Notes under the pieces: generated by a model
What the model saw: only the letters and a program-made list of their open reading frames with translations
Told to the model about the DNA's origin: nothing
Database searches by the model: none
Made by a program: the position numbers and the translations under genes
Assembly: GCA_002633005.1 (NCBI GenBank)
Contig: NMRA01000672.1
Span: forward strand, 47,119-111,118
Length of the DNA: 64,000 nucleotides
DNA from: Phoronis australis
Lineage: Eukaryota > Phoronida > Phoronidae
Direction: 5' to 3'
Shown here: piece by piece, positions 1 to 12,300 of the stretch
Layout: each line of letters opens with the position of its first letter
Position numbering within the stretch: position 1 is the first letter of the stretch

Positions 1-25
1 AACTAAATAATCAGAAATTCCTTAC

Positions 26-307
26 TCCAAACCGTCAGATCAAAATCCGCATCATCTTGCCCAGCCTCATTCTTTGCAATGCAGGTGAAGCGTGCCGTGT
101 CGCTCTCCTGAGCACGGCGAATTTCCAGTTTGCTGCCACCAAAGAGAGCCTTGTAGCGGGGATGAGGGAAGGCAATTTCTTGCCCGTTCTGCAGCCACGT
201 GATCTCCGGGGAAGGGATACCGCTGGCAGGGCAGTCGATGATAGCAGTGCGATTGACGATCACCTTGGGTTCCTGGTCCAACGATGATTTGTCAATGGTT
301 GGTGGTA
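26..307 (-). CDS. Exon 30: complete Ig16, last exon in window
   Basis: Residues 1853-1946. It begins [20 protein letters not shown]; Cys in [20 protein letters not shown], second Cys in [13 protein letters not shown]. The acceptor is TTATTTTCAG; the donor TGGA|GTAAGG at 25 is phase 1, so the coding sequence continues past base 1. Confidence 0.94.
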
Positions 308-3300
308 CTGAAAATAAGCAAGGCTTGCAATGACTAATGACAAAAAAGAGGAAATTTTTCCAAATGATGTATCATTCCACAAAAGGCTTATGTGATAAAA
401 ACATTTTTGTGTGAGTTGTAAAATTTAATTGAAATAAATGCTTTTGCATGAATAAAGTCAAAATAAGTACAACAAAGTGACGAATATAGAGGGAACTGCA
501 AATCAAATTCTAAACCAAAAAAGATCAAATCCTCTTAAAAGAGGAAAGCTCAGAATAAAACATACTCTCAACTGTTTGCTCTGACCTTTTGCAAAATAGT
601 ATAGTAATTCACATATTATGAGCAAAATTAATTGCCAAAATTCTCATTCTCTTTATTTTTAAAGGCGGGTTACTGTAATTCAGATATTAGAAATTAAATA
701 TTATTTTATGACATCCGCACACCAACAACAGGTTGAAATTTTCTCAACATTCATTTTTGCTAAGAAATTTGACAATAAAATCTTACTTCAATAAAATCTT
801 ACTTGTCCAGCATGAGCTTAAAAACAGAAGAATTACGACATCTCGGTGATAACATTTGCCCCAATTCCAGTTGTAACTGCTATACTTAAGCTGGTATAAT
901 GGCCTATGCTTTGCGATCTTTCCACAATGTCTAGAAACCGTACCTCACGTGATACTAAAAATCTTACTTGGGAGCCCAGTTGTGCAACACACAGGCAGGT
1001 ACCAAAGAAAATAGAGCATTGATCCCTATCGTCTTGCTAAATCAAATGAAGTCCATTCAAACAGCTTAAAAACAGCACGATGTAACATCCAATTCCTACA
1101 ATCCAACATTTCACCCATTGGTTTCTAATTAGGTCAGGTACAGACCAAAGCAACAATATCCTTTTGGCTGGAGATTTTCATTTAAGGTAGGGACAACATC
1201 AATAATATTTGCGTTCCTTTTCAAACAAACTTCATCAAAGCGCAAGGATCTCATCACTACTCACCCAGAACATCCAGTTTGAAGTCTACCTGCGAGTCGC
1301 CAGCCTCGTTGGACGCTCGGCACGTGTATATACCCGTATCGGAGACCTGAGCGTTGCTTATCTCCAACTTTAGGCCCTGCTGGAGAACACGGAGGTTGGG
1401 TTGGGCCTGCAAGTCCAGAGTGCGGTCATTCTTGAGCCAGACGATGCGTGGAACAGGGATACCAGTGGCTGGACAGTCGATGACTATTGTCTGGTTGACG
1501 ATGACTTTAGGGTTGGTGTTGATGCCCGTCATAAGGATAGACGATGGTACTAGGAAAAAGAGTGGCAAATGTAAACATTTCTACAGAGGAATCGCTACAT
1601 TTACACTTTTCTTCGATATTTACAAATCAACACTTGGCAATTTATTTCAAATTGTAAGAAAAGCAAGTCTGCAGGCAATATCGGCAGTTCAGAAATCGAT
1701 AATAATCACTTGCAGGTGACCCAGATTTTGTGCAATTATAGCACATTCAAGTTTGAGCATGCAATACACACATAAAAAATGTCTTGCAATAAGTAATCTG
1801 CACGCAACTTTATTACTTAACTCACCAAATATTGTGGCAACTCTAAAATACATCGCCACGTCGTGCACCTTTTTGGTTCCAAATCAGCAAAACCAAAACA
1901 AGTACAAGAACACTCATTATCAACCACACAACCTTCTCACCATAGACATCCAAATCAAAGTCCAAATCCGTCTGCCCAGCTTTGTTCGTGACCAGACAAC
2001 GATACGTATCGGTATCGGTGACTTGGGCACTGCGTATTTTCAGTTGCCGTCCTCCCGACAACAAGTCGACATTCTGATTGGTCAGATCTAGCACCTCGCC
2101 ACCCTTCAACCATATGATCTCTGGCGGAGGGTTGCCAGCAGCGGGGCAGTCGATGGTGATGGAGTTGTTGACGACGACAGAAGGGTTGGTGATTACGTTG
2201 TCAGTGTTGATGTACGGAGGTACTGTAATAGAACACAACACATGGTGAATCAAAAAATATGCTTCATTACAAATTAAAGTCTGTCGCAAGATAGTTTCCA
2301 AAGATAAAAAGAAGACGTGGGTTGGCAAAATAAAGGTCATTTAATATGACAAAACGGTCAGTAGTACAAAGTTTTCAAATGTTTTAAGGTAACCTCTTCA
2401 GTGTCTGCTTGTTTTCCAAGAAGTCTCTCAACAACAGTCGATGTTAACGCTATGTCACAAAACACAGGATTCCAACTCAAGCCTCACATACGAGTGCCTG
2501 TAGTCCAGACCACCTATTGGCACCAATTGTATTAAGCAATACATACACAGAAGTGGGGATTGCATTACACATGCGGGACGAAAAACAGATTAGAAACACA
2601 AAAGCTGGAGACCATATTAATCTTTCTTTATCTGGTTTCGCAGCAAAAGAGACTCCACACCACAATACTAAGGTGTCACAAAGGAATGACACAAGAAATC
2701 TGTAGATGTCAGTAACCACCATGAGCAAAAGAGAAACAAAAGACCAGTAATAATGTTAAGCCTCTTGATACTATCATTTCATGCATAATAAGCAAAAAAC
2801 AGACTGACCGAGGACTTTCAAATCAAAGTATTTCTCAGCATCTCCAGCTTGATTCACTGCCCGACAAACATAGCGAGTGGCATCTGAGACCTCAGCAGCC
2901 GTGAGGCGTAACCTTTGACCTCCCTCCAATATGAAGACGCGCTCCAAGAAGGAGTTCCCACTGAAGCTGACAGTATTGGGGTTGGCAACAACGTCACCAC
3001 GAACTGGGCCTCGGTCAGGGGCTGGAAACAATTCCATACGACATCAAACGAGCATTTACAAATTAATAAGTTTTTATTCCACAAGTGTTTAGTGACCCTT
3101 AGCAATACAAAAAATCTAAAACCATAATAATGTGTATCCCAAATATTTCTAAGCCTGGTCAGCACGCCACCAGTGGCAACATCAAGTTAGAAACAAAAAT
3201 TATCATGCAGTGTAACCTACAATACAAAACTGTCAGCTTATCGATAGTGTCAAACGCGTTTGTGAAATCAAGAAATAGGTTAGTTTTCTCTAGTCACTGA

Positions 3301-6300
3301 CATGTTGCTCTTAATCAATAGCATCCACAATGTATATTCACCAGTGATTTCCACATTGTCCTTGTACCATCGTATCCTGGGGTGAGGGATACCTGTCGCA
3401 GGGCACAGTAAGTCAATGCTGTCACCAACCACCACTTCAGGAGTCGCTACTTCATCAGAGTTGGCAATAATCGGGGGAACTGCAATGACATGAATGTTCT
3501 GTTAACTGCCCAAAAATACCTCCATGTTTAGAACATTCCCCCACTGCGTTTACTGGAAACCACAACTGCCAATGACTCTTTGAAACAATAACTGGAATTC
3601 CATCTTAGTAAAAGAGGCTTTGTTACAACCAAAAGGACAAAATCATTAAACAGCATAACTCAGTCAGACAACTGAGGATTCTGTGGTAACGTAATACCAC
3701 TTCTGTGAAACGAAAAGTTCAAATGGAACAAGTCAACAATATTTTTCACAATACTGACTGACAGGAAGGACAGCGCTCTAATCCCACATCCTCAGGGTAA
3801 GTGGTGAAGCAAATTAAACAGAAAACCTGTTTTATCGCAACTTAAGAAGAAACAATTACGCTTATCCATAACTTACCCTGCACAGCCACCTCAAAGATCT
3901 TTGTCTGTTCACCAGCTTCGTTCTTCACCACACACGCGTACCGTCCTGTGTCATCCACGGCTGTAGCCACGAATACCAGGCGTCGGCCACGGTCTTCCAA
4001 CGACACATCAGGATCAGCATCGACATCCAGCGGACGGCCATCTTTGTACCACGTGATCGTGGGCGGGGGTGTACCAACAGCAGGGCAGTGGACAGTCAAG
4101 GGGTTGTCCTTGATGACAGTGATGTTCCGGCCTGATGCTTTGGATTCATCAATTTTCGCAGGATCTGTTGTTAATGAGCAATGATTGTAAAAACGGAAAT
4201 GTTATCTATCCAAGAGAATGTTTAAGACGATACAAAACATTACAAATAATTGAAACGATGAAAACAACTAGAGTGGAGGCGACACATTGTTGCATTAATT
4301 ATCATCCATAATCAAATAATTATAATACTCAGAAGAAATCTTGTTTGTCTTAATTTTGTAAGAAAATTCTCAAGACACAGAAATGAAATTGCAGGCTCTC
4401 TAGAAATGAAGATACCAAAGTTGATGCTTATCAATAGAAGCAGACGTACCTAAGACATCAACATCCGTGTTCTTCTGGGTTGACCCCGCCACATTCTCCG
4501 CTATACACCTGTATCGTCCTTTGTCACTCAACTTGGCCTTGAGAATGGTGAGCGTCTTGCCGCGATGGGAGACTTTTAAATGGCCTTTCTCGGCAGCAAG
4601 ATCAATAGGCTCATTATCCTTGTACCTTAGGTCGTAAAAAAAACATGAACTTTTCAACATTTTGCAGCTGCTTTAGTCAAAAATGTAATTAATGATTCTC
4701 TGGAGAATATTTACCGTGTGATAATGAAAATGAAATGATCAATACAACATTTAAAAGGTTTGTTACTTTATAGTCCAGTTTTGCCAAATTCTGTTTGATG
4801 TTGAAATATGGGCTGCGTTATGCACGTCAAGTTTCTGCGAGAAAAGCAAGAGATCACCATGGGATAAAAGCAAAGCAATTAAGTGCTCACACTAGTTTTG
4901 GTCGCGAGTGTCTTTTGTCAACACAAAGTATCACACAACACAAATGGCATTAGCCATGACGTTAAAATTTATCAATAGTTACTGTAGTTTGTAATGGCAA
5001 CAAAAAGCAAAATCAATTTTCCATTCTGGGACTGGGGCTATTCAGCACCCACAAGGGGGTGATTATCTCAGTTCTCAGCCACGACCATGAACTCTTAGTA
5101 AGCTGTGTTTAAGTTACACAGTCCAACTGGGTTTACAAAGAACTACTTTTACTGACCTTGCGTGTCAATTTCTAAAGACATATTGATTGTGAATGACACC
5201 CATGATTTAAACATTAAAAATTCTAAACTACTATGGGGACTAGTGTCAGACCCCCTCAAAGCCAAAAATGCTATCTCATTGTATCCACTATGGAAGAATC
5301 TTTACCATGCTCATATGGCATTATCAAGCCTTGAAAGGAGACCTACCATGTGATAGTTGGGAGTGGGAGGGCAGTGACAGGGCAGTTGATGGAGAGGGAA
5401 TCGTTGACGACGACCTTCATCTTGTCTACGTCACACTCGCTGGGGTCTTCACACTCGTCGCCACCGAAACGAGGCTTCACTAGAGACAAGCATTCAAGAA
5501 AGAAGAAATCATTACAGGGCTTTTCCTTTCCTATCTTTATCAGGTAACTGTCATGTAAAGGATTTTGAGAACCAGTTTTGTCCACTTAGTAACACGCATC
5601 AAACTGGTTCTCAGGACATCTACCAAGAAAATTTACTTTTTGTTAACGTACTTATTGTAAAGAAATCACCAAAGAGCATTTGCAAAAAGTTGAAAATTAA
5701 CTATTTCAGTAATTAATAACTGCTTTTATTTGTCTTAAATAGATGACCTTCAACCTTAATGAATTATACTTACAGTAAATAACCAAGTCGACGATGTTTG
5801 ACCCAGTGCCAGCAGGATTGGTGGCGATACACTTGTATGTTCCGCGATCCGACGCTTGAGCCTTGGTCACCTGCAGAGATCCATCCTCCAGGAATCTTAC
5901 TCCCAGCTCATTTCCCGTCAAATGTTCGCCATTTTTGTACCAAGTAATGATGGGCCTGGGCGTTCCCTTGGCCGGACAGATCAACACAACTGACTGACCC
6001 TCGATGACGCTGGAGTTCTTGGGAACATTCGAAGGGAAGAACGGAGGTTCTGTAAAGAGGAAAAACTGCTTCATCCATTTAAGAATCTGGTTTAAAAATT
6101 AACATGGAGCTGGTGATTGTACTAGCTTGAAATGAGATCGTTCTGATGTCCACCAAGGCCTAGTTACAAACAAGATTATCCACTAGCAGTTTATCGTGAG
6201 ATGTTGCCAACCCACAAGTGGTGAGATAAAGTGAACCTTCTTAGAATAAAGGTTGTAAGCAAGTGATGAACGAGTTTACCTTAGCGTTTCACAAGTGACA

Positions 6301-9300
6301 AATAAATGAAGTTTGCGGGCGTTGAATCATCTCGTTAATGAAATCAATGAGTTTCATTTGGTAAGTGCTTTCATCAAGATGACAGCCTACAGTAACAAAG
6401 GAACAGTAAAGAACAACAAAAGAACGTCTCAACACACCGTGTATGATAAGCTCCACGCTCTGCTGAGTCTGGCCAGCCGGGTTCTTGGCTACGCACACAT
6501 ACGTTTCCGTATCTGACAGTTTGGCTTCATTAATGACAAGTGATCCATTGCGCTTGATGGAGATGCCTCGGATGAGGTGCTCCACAGTGACATACTCTAG
6601 CCCCCTCTGCCAGCTGATAACAGGGTCGGGCAGTCCAATAGCCTGGCAGTCGATCACCACACGATCACCACGCATCTTGATAATCTGTTCTGGCATTACA
6701 GTCACTATGGAGGGAGGCACTGAAATGGGCCAATCACAGTTAAAGTCAATGTGGAGGGTCAGGTTACAGGTCAAAATGAAGTACTTATACAGAGGCAGAT
6801 CAGAAGGGGGTTAGTTTTGGTCCAGTAAAATCCAAATTTTTTAGTAATATGAAATTTAAAATGAAATAAGTGTTCTGTCAAACTACTCAAAACTGACCAC
6901 ATATTACCTAAACCAAGCGCTCAGCCAAAATGCTTATGTTTTAAAATAACTGAAATCTAAAAATTTCAAACTGCTGCCTGTTAACGCGTTTTGTAATGTA
7001 TAAAAAACATCAAGCATTTTCGAACAATTCTGCACGTTGAGTGCCCCAAGATATGAACAAGTGGCATCTCACAAGCTGTACAGCTCAAACACTTCACAGC
7101 AACTTATTTATACATTTTTAGTGACTTATTCACAGTAATCAAAGACAATCAGCAAACATAGCCCCACGCATCAAACACCCCTTACATTGAACGGTGAGCG
7201 ACATCTGTTTTGTGGCGGATCCAGCAACGTTAGTGGCTTCACATCTCCATCGACCAGAGTCTGACTTCGCCACCTTGCTGATGATGAGATCTTGAAAATA
7301 CACGAAGACGTGAAAACCCGAGAAAATGAATATCTAATGATAAACTCAAACATGAAGGAAAGTCAACATCTAGCAACGAATTCTATTCTGTTTCGACAGT
7401 GAAAAATTATTTTGCTCAAGGTTAGAGCCTGCACCAATTTTAAAAATAGGGAATATTGGCCATTTCATATTCAAGAAATACAATCTATAACAAAATATTA
7501 TTACTATGGGACCACACACAAAAGTTGCATTGACAGGTATTGTTGACTTCCAAGTCTATCTTCAGACTATGTTGATACACAGAGCCCAGTATTTGAAGAA
7601 TATGATGAAAAGCAAAATCGTTCATGTCCCAAACTTCAGAAGAAAATCAAATTTCAGCATGAATTACATTGTCTCAAACTGAAATTCTTGAAACTGTCCC
7701 AAACTGGAGAAATTTATCCGGAGCATGATAAATACATTTTACTCATGACCCCCCCCCTCATTAAAATTTGAGTGCAATGTTTAGGGGTATCAAGCTCACT
7801 CAAATAAAAACTATATTGCGCAGTGGTGCACACCAGTCAAGTCGCTCCTTGCGTTGCTCAGGCAGACAACTCAGCAGAGGTTGGACATATAAACAAAGGA
7901 ACAGCAGTTGCACTTTGAGACACTTTTGTATTCTGATGCGTAAAGTTCTATTTTTAATGACGAGTTTAGTTTTTATGGCCAACAGTGTCTAAAGTGGGCA
8001 GGAAAGAATGTTGCCACCAACAGGCAGTAGTTACTACTGATCCCCATGTCTGTCCCTTTATCCCCAAAGACAAAAGTCCAGGCTCTGTGATGAGTGACTA
8101 TTGCAATCCCAACTAGTCAGAAGCATTCATTGTTGTATGATGGGAAATGAGATGCAGCAGACAATGTAATTATAAACGTTTGTTACGTTCAACATCACTG
8201 TTCAGTGGTTGCCAAGTTCCTCATCAAAACAGTGTGTTTCGAGAACCAGCTTTACACATTTCCAAGAATTTTCAGAGGACATAGCTATTTTCAAACTGGT
8301 TTTGCAAAACTTACTTCCAGTTTCTAGCTGTATGTAATCCTTGTCATCAGTGGTGACCTGTTTGTCATTGCGGTACCACTCGATGTCTGCTTTTGGTATG
8401 GCGTAAACAGGACACTCCAGGACAACTGACTCGTTGACAATGGCAACGTAGTTCTCATTCCCGGGAGTAATCTCGGGTCGCACTGCAAAGCAAACATAAC
8501 ATTGTACAAACTTCTCTCATATAGTAACGATGAGCTAACATTGTTAAAATAGAACATTTTATTTTAACTCTGGAGTGACTTGCCATTTTTATCGAAAAAT
8601 GCACAAAAACGTGGCACACTTTGTTTGGATTTCATTGCTATATTACCAAATATTACTTTGATGAAAATCTGGCCAATGACAGCTACACATTCTATTCAAA
8701 TTAATAATGAAGAAATGAAACAATAGAGACACTCACAGCAAAACTTTAAATGACATCAGATTCCTAATATTTTCAGATAAAGACCATGAGAGAAACAGAA
8801 AGAGAAAAAATAGAGCAATTTGAACAAATACAGTAAATTCCAAGGAATTCTTTTTGCACAATGTTAGAAAATTTAACAATAATCCTTCGTAAAGCATCCC
8901 ACCTCTCACAAACAGTGTCATATCTTTTCTCTCTTCCCCTGCCACGTTGGTCGCTGTACAGATATAAGTAGCAGTATCCTGCGGGTCAGCGCTGAAGATC
9001 TCTAGAGAACCATCTTCGCTAATGATGTAGCGTACATCTAGAAGCCCAATGGGGGCGCCGTTCTGGAATGACGGACACATGTGAAAGTTACAACACATTT
9101 GTCGAAAGCGTTCACGAGTGTATAATGTGGACTCGTTATATTATACATAAATTACTTATTATTATTATTCCCCTTTTTCACCTTTCCATTTAGCCCACGA
9201 CAACTGTGTTGCTCAGTATAATGAAGTTATTTTCCAGCCGTTTCACTGGCTGATATAGTCACATGTATTAGTCCATTTGACTTGGGTTCGGCCATTTCAA

Positions 9301-12300
9301 CTTCCACACATATCTAACCTTTGCAACTGACCCTTTCACCAACATTTACAGAGAAATGCACAACTTACTAAGAGACACCAATGAGTATTCTATTTACTGA
9401 TTAAATTAAGATCACCGATGAAACAAAAAAAATCAAATGGAAATCACCACAAAAAGACCATTTACTGTGTTTTGTTCCACTGTCTGTAAACAAGGAAAGT
9501 TGCCATTTTTATAACACGCTGTACATGAAATCATTCAACTCACCTTCGTCCACTGTATCATAGGTCTGGGTTCACCAATGGCATCACATGGTAATGTCAC
9601 AAAGTCACCCATGTTGACAACGTAATCAAGTTTACCATCAATGTCAGCAATAGAGGGAGGCACTGTAAGCAAAGAATTTGCCATTTCAATGCTACACACC
9701 TAGACTGATGGTGTGGAATGAGTCTGACAACAGACAACACGACAATTGTTCGGTAGTAAAAAGTACATATGGGTCATAAATCGATGAATTTAAGGCAAGA
9801 AAACAGGCAAAAGCCCCTGAATTCAAGAATATCCCAATGTTAATCTAGCATTATCTTTGTGTGTTAACGCAACAAATCGTATCTGTTTTTTCATCTTTCC
9901 ATCTCCAACAAATGATATTTTGGCTACAGGAACATGTTATTACGGTAAACATGCACCACATTGGGACAGTTTCTACAACTTGGGACACTGCAATTCATGT
10001 CGAAATTGAATTTTCTTAATTCTGAAGATTGGGGCATCAATGATTTTGGTATCCATTCAACAATTGGACACAATTATTGGACACAGCATTTAATTGTATC
10101 ACCAGTGACTGAAAATAGACTTGGTTATTCATAAAATCAATGAACATGGCCGCCGACGCAACGTTTTTATGTGCTCTCATAGTGTGTAAGAATAACAGTG
10201 AATGATCGTTTGTCGTTGATCGTAATTCTTGAATTTGGGATGACCATTGCTTGATTCTAAAACTTGACACAAGTTCTTATCTTACCACAATAATTCGATT
10301 TTAGCTGTCCCAAACTGGAGAATATTTACCAGAAATTTACAGCAAACTTTTAGTACTAGACCACTCACACTTGTCATTACTATTTTGCAAATACCGACAG
10401 CAGAAATCCTCAAGTACTTACGCTGAACATTCAACGTTATGTCAAACGACGCTTGCCCGCCCACGTTGCTAGCATGACAAGTGTACGTCGCTTCATCCCG
10501 TGGCCTCGCATTCGAGATCTCCAGAGAGTTGTCGGGTAGGATTGTCAGGTATGGATCCGAGTCGACATTAAGTACCTGGTTATTCTTATACCACGTGATG
10601 CGAGGCTTGGGGAAACCGGAGACGACGTTACAGGCCAATATGGCCGTCTCTCCAAACACCACATCAATGTACGGATTGGTGAAGGATATTGCAGGGCGGA
10701 CTGAAATGATTGATTTTCAACATCAAATATGTAAGGTGGCGCCACCGCAGCAAACATTACAAGAATGTACAGGCTGGTTCAGAGTAGGTATCATTTAGCT
10801 AAAAATCAATCACTACAGTCCAAGAAAACGTATCAATTTCTATAGTACCTATACCAAAGTTTCCCAAAACATGACAAACTAACAAACATGGCTGCCATGA
10901 TAACTGAAATGCAGAGATCTGAATTAACAATTCATCTAACCATGATTGAATAAGGGACAATACAAATTTACTGGCAAACAGATCACTTTTTAAGAGCAGT
11001 TAGCAGATAATTCTCAATAATCTTAAGACAGCACATACACCATAAAACTGCTGCCAATAATGCTATCTTCCATCAGTATGCTACTGTTCAGAGCACCGGT
11101 CTTAATGGCCACTTTCCGAATACAGCGAAAACGTGACGAAATATGCACTGTCGTCAGGTGGCGCTAACATAGTTGTTTGACAGCATTCTACATTCTTGTA
11201 TGGATTTAATCCAGTGGTATATTTCCCAGCATTTTCATAAAATTCACAATAATTCTTTGAGGCCATCATGCCATCAAATAGTCACTTTGGTGTGACGGGA
11301 TGTTCAGACAATTCACATAAAAATACGGTATCTAACAACTTAAAATGACTATGAATGAAAGTTGTTTCATTTCATTCATATGTACGCAAAATTACTAGAA
11401 TTAGAAAGTAGGCCAAGAGAAATGGGCTTTTGTGCTCTCATAAATGCTGTAGCATGGTATGTCGAGCGTTTTCAAGTTCACTAGTCAGTAACGAGCTGGT
11501 CCTTAAACCTACCTATACCAGTTACAGTCACAGGGGCCGACTTGTCCTCTTTTCCAAACTGATTCTTTGCACTACAGACGTACCAACCGCCATGTTCTTT
11601 TTGGATATCTGCAGACAACAAAGAATGTCACATCACAATCCTGGGAGCCGTTTCACCACTTAAGACAACGTATTAGTACACCATTGCTATTAATGAAACA
11701 TTGGGTTCAAAAATAAAAGTAATTAGTCTGGACTACTTTAACGATCTTGCCATTAACAAATATCTTACTTCTTATAAGCAGACTGTTGTCGGCTTGTTGT
11801 TCAAAGTGTTTGCTTCTGAAGTCGATTGCCGCACCGTCCTCGCGGCGCCAGTTTATCTTGGGTGTTGGGTGACCAATGGCGCCACATGACAGCTTAATGC
11901 TCTGTAGGATGTCGACACTGCCACCTGTTGGGGCCTGGATAATCTTGGGTGCAGCTGGAAAAAGAAGGCAGAAGATTAAGCTAAATGTATACAGACTGAT
12001 GGGCGAACAAGAATTCACAAAAAAGAGGTGGCAATTCGTGTGAAAAGATCATTTTTTAACATTTTTAAAGAAAAGGGGCGAGTCTATGTGTGCATGAAGA
12101 GAATTCATGAAAAAAGGGCATTCACTTCAGAGGATTTTTCATAGAATGGTAGTCAAATCAGAAACTTAAAGAATTTCTAACCCTTAGTTAACACATTGAT
12201 TTATTGTGACAATCACTAGTACAATACTGTATTCAAACATAAATAACTTCAAGTGATCCGCGAGGTCAATCATTCTTTTGCTAGGTATCGTCACCCACTG

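Larger units (their letters stand above)
308..9543 (-). other. Introns 17-29 of the hemicentin-like gene
   Basis: Introns between exons 17 and 30, each about 280-1,020 bases: 9063-9543, 8483-8902, 7291-8314, 6720-7185, 6050-6437, 5480-5773, 4626-5346, 4165-4449, 3480-3876, 3022-3341, 2223-2808, 1550-1940 and 308-1264. I see no further exons or RNA genes in them. Recognisable content is limited to repeat pieces: a dispersed repeat in intron 19, an inverted copy of another in intron 23, and small inverted-repeat or MITE end fragments in introns 19, 22 and 26. Intron 29 (957 bases) shows nothing I can name. Confidence 0.8.
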
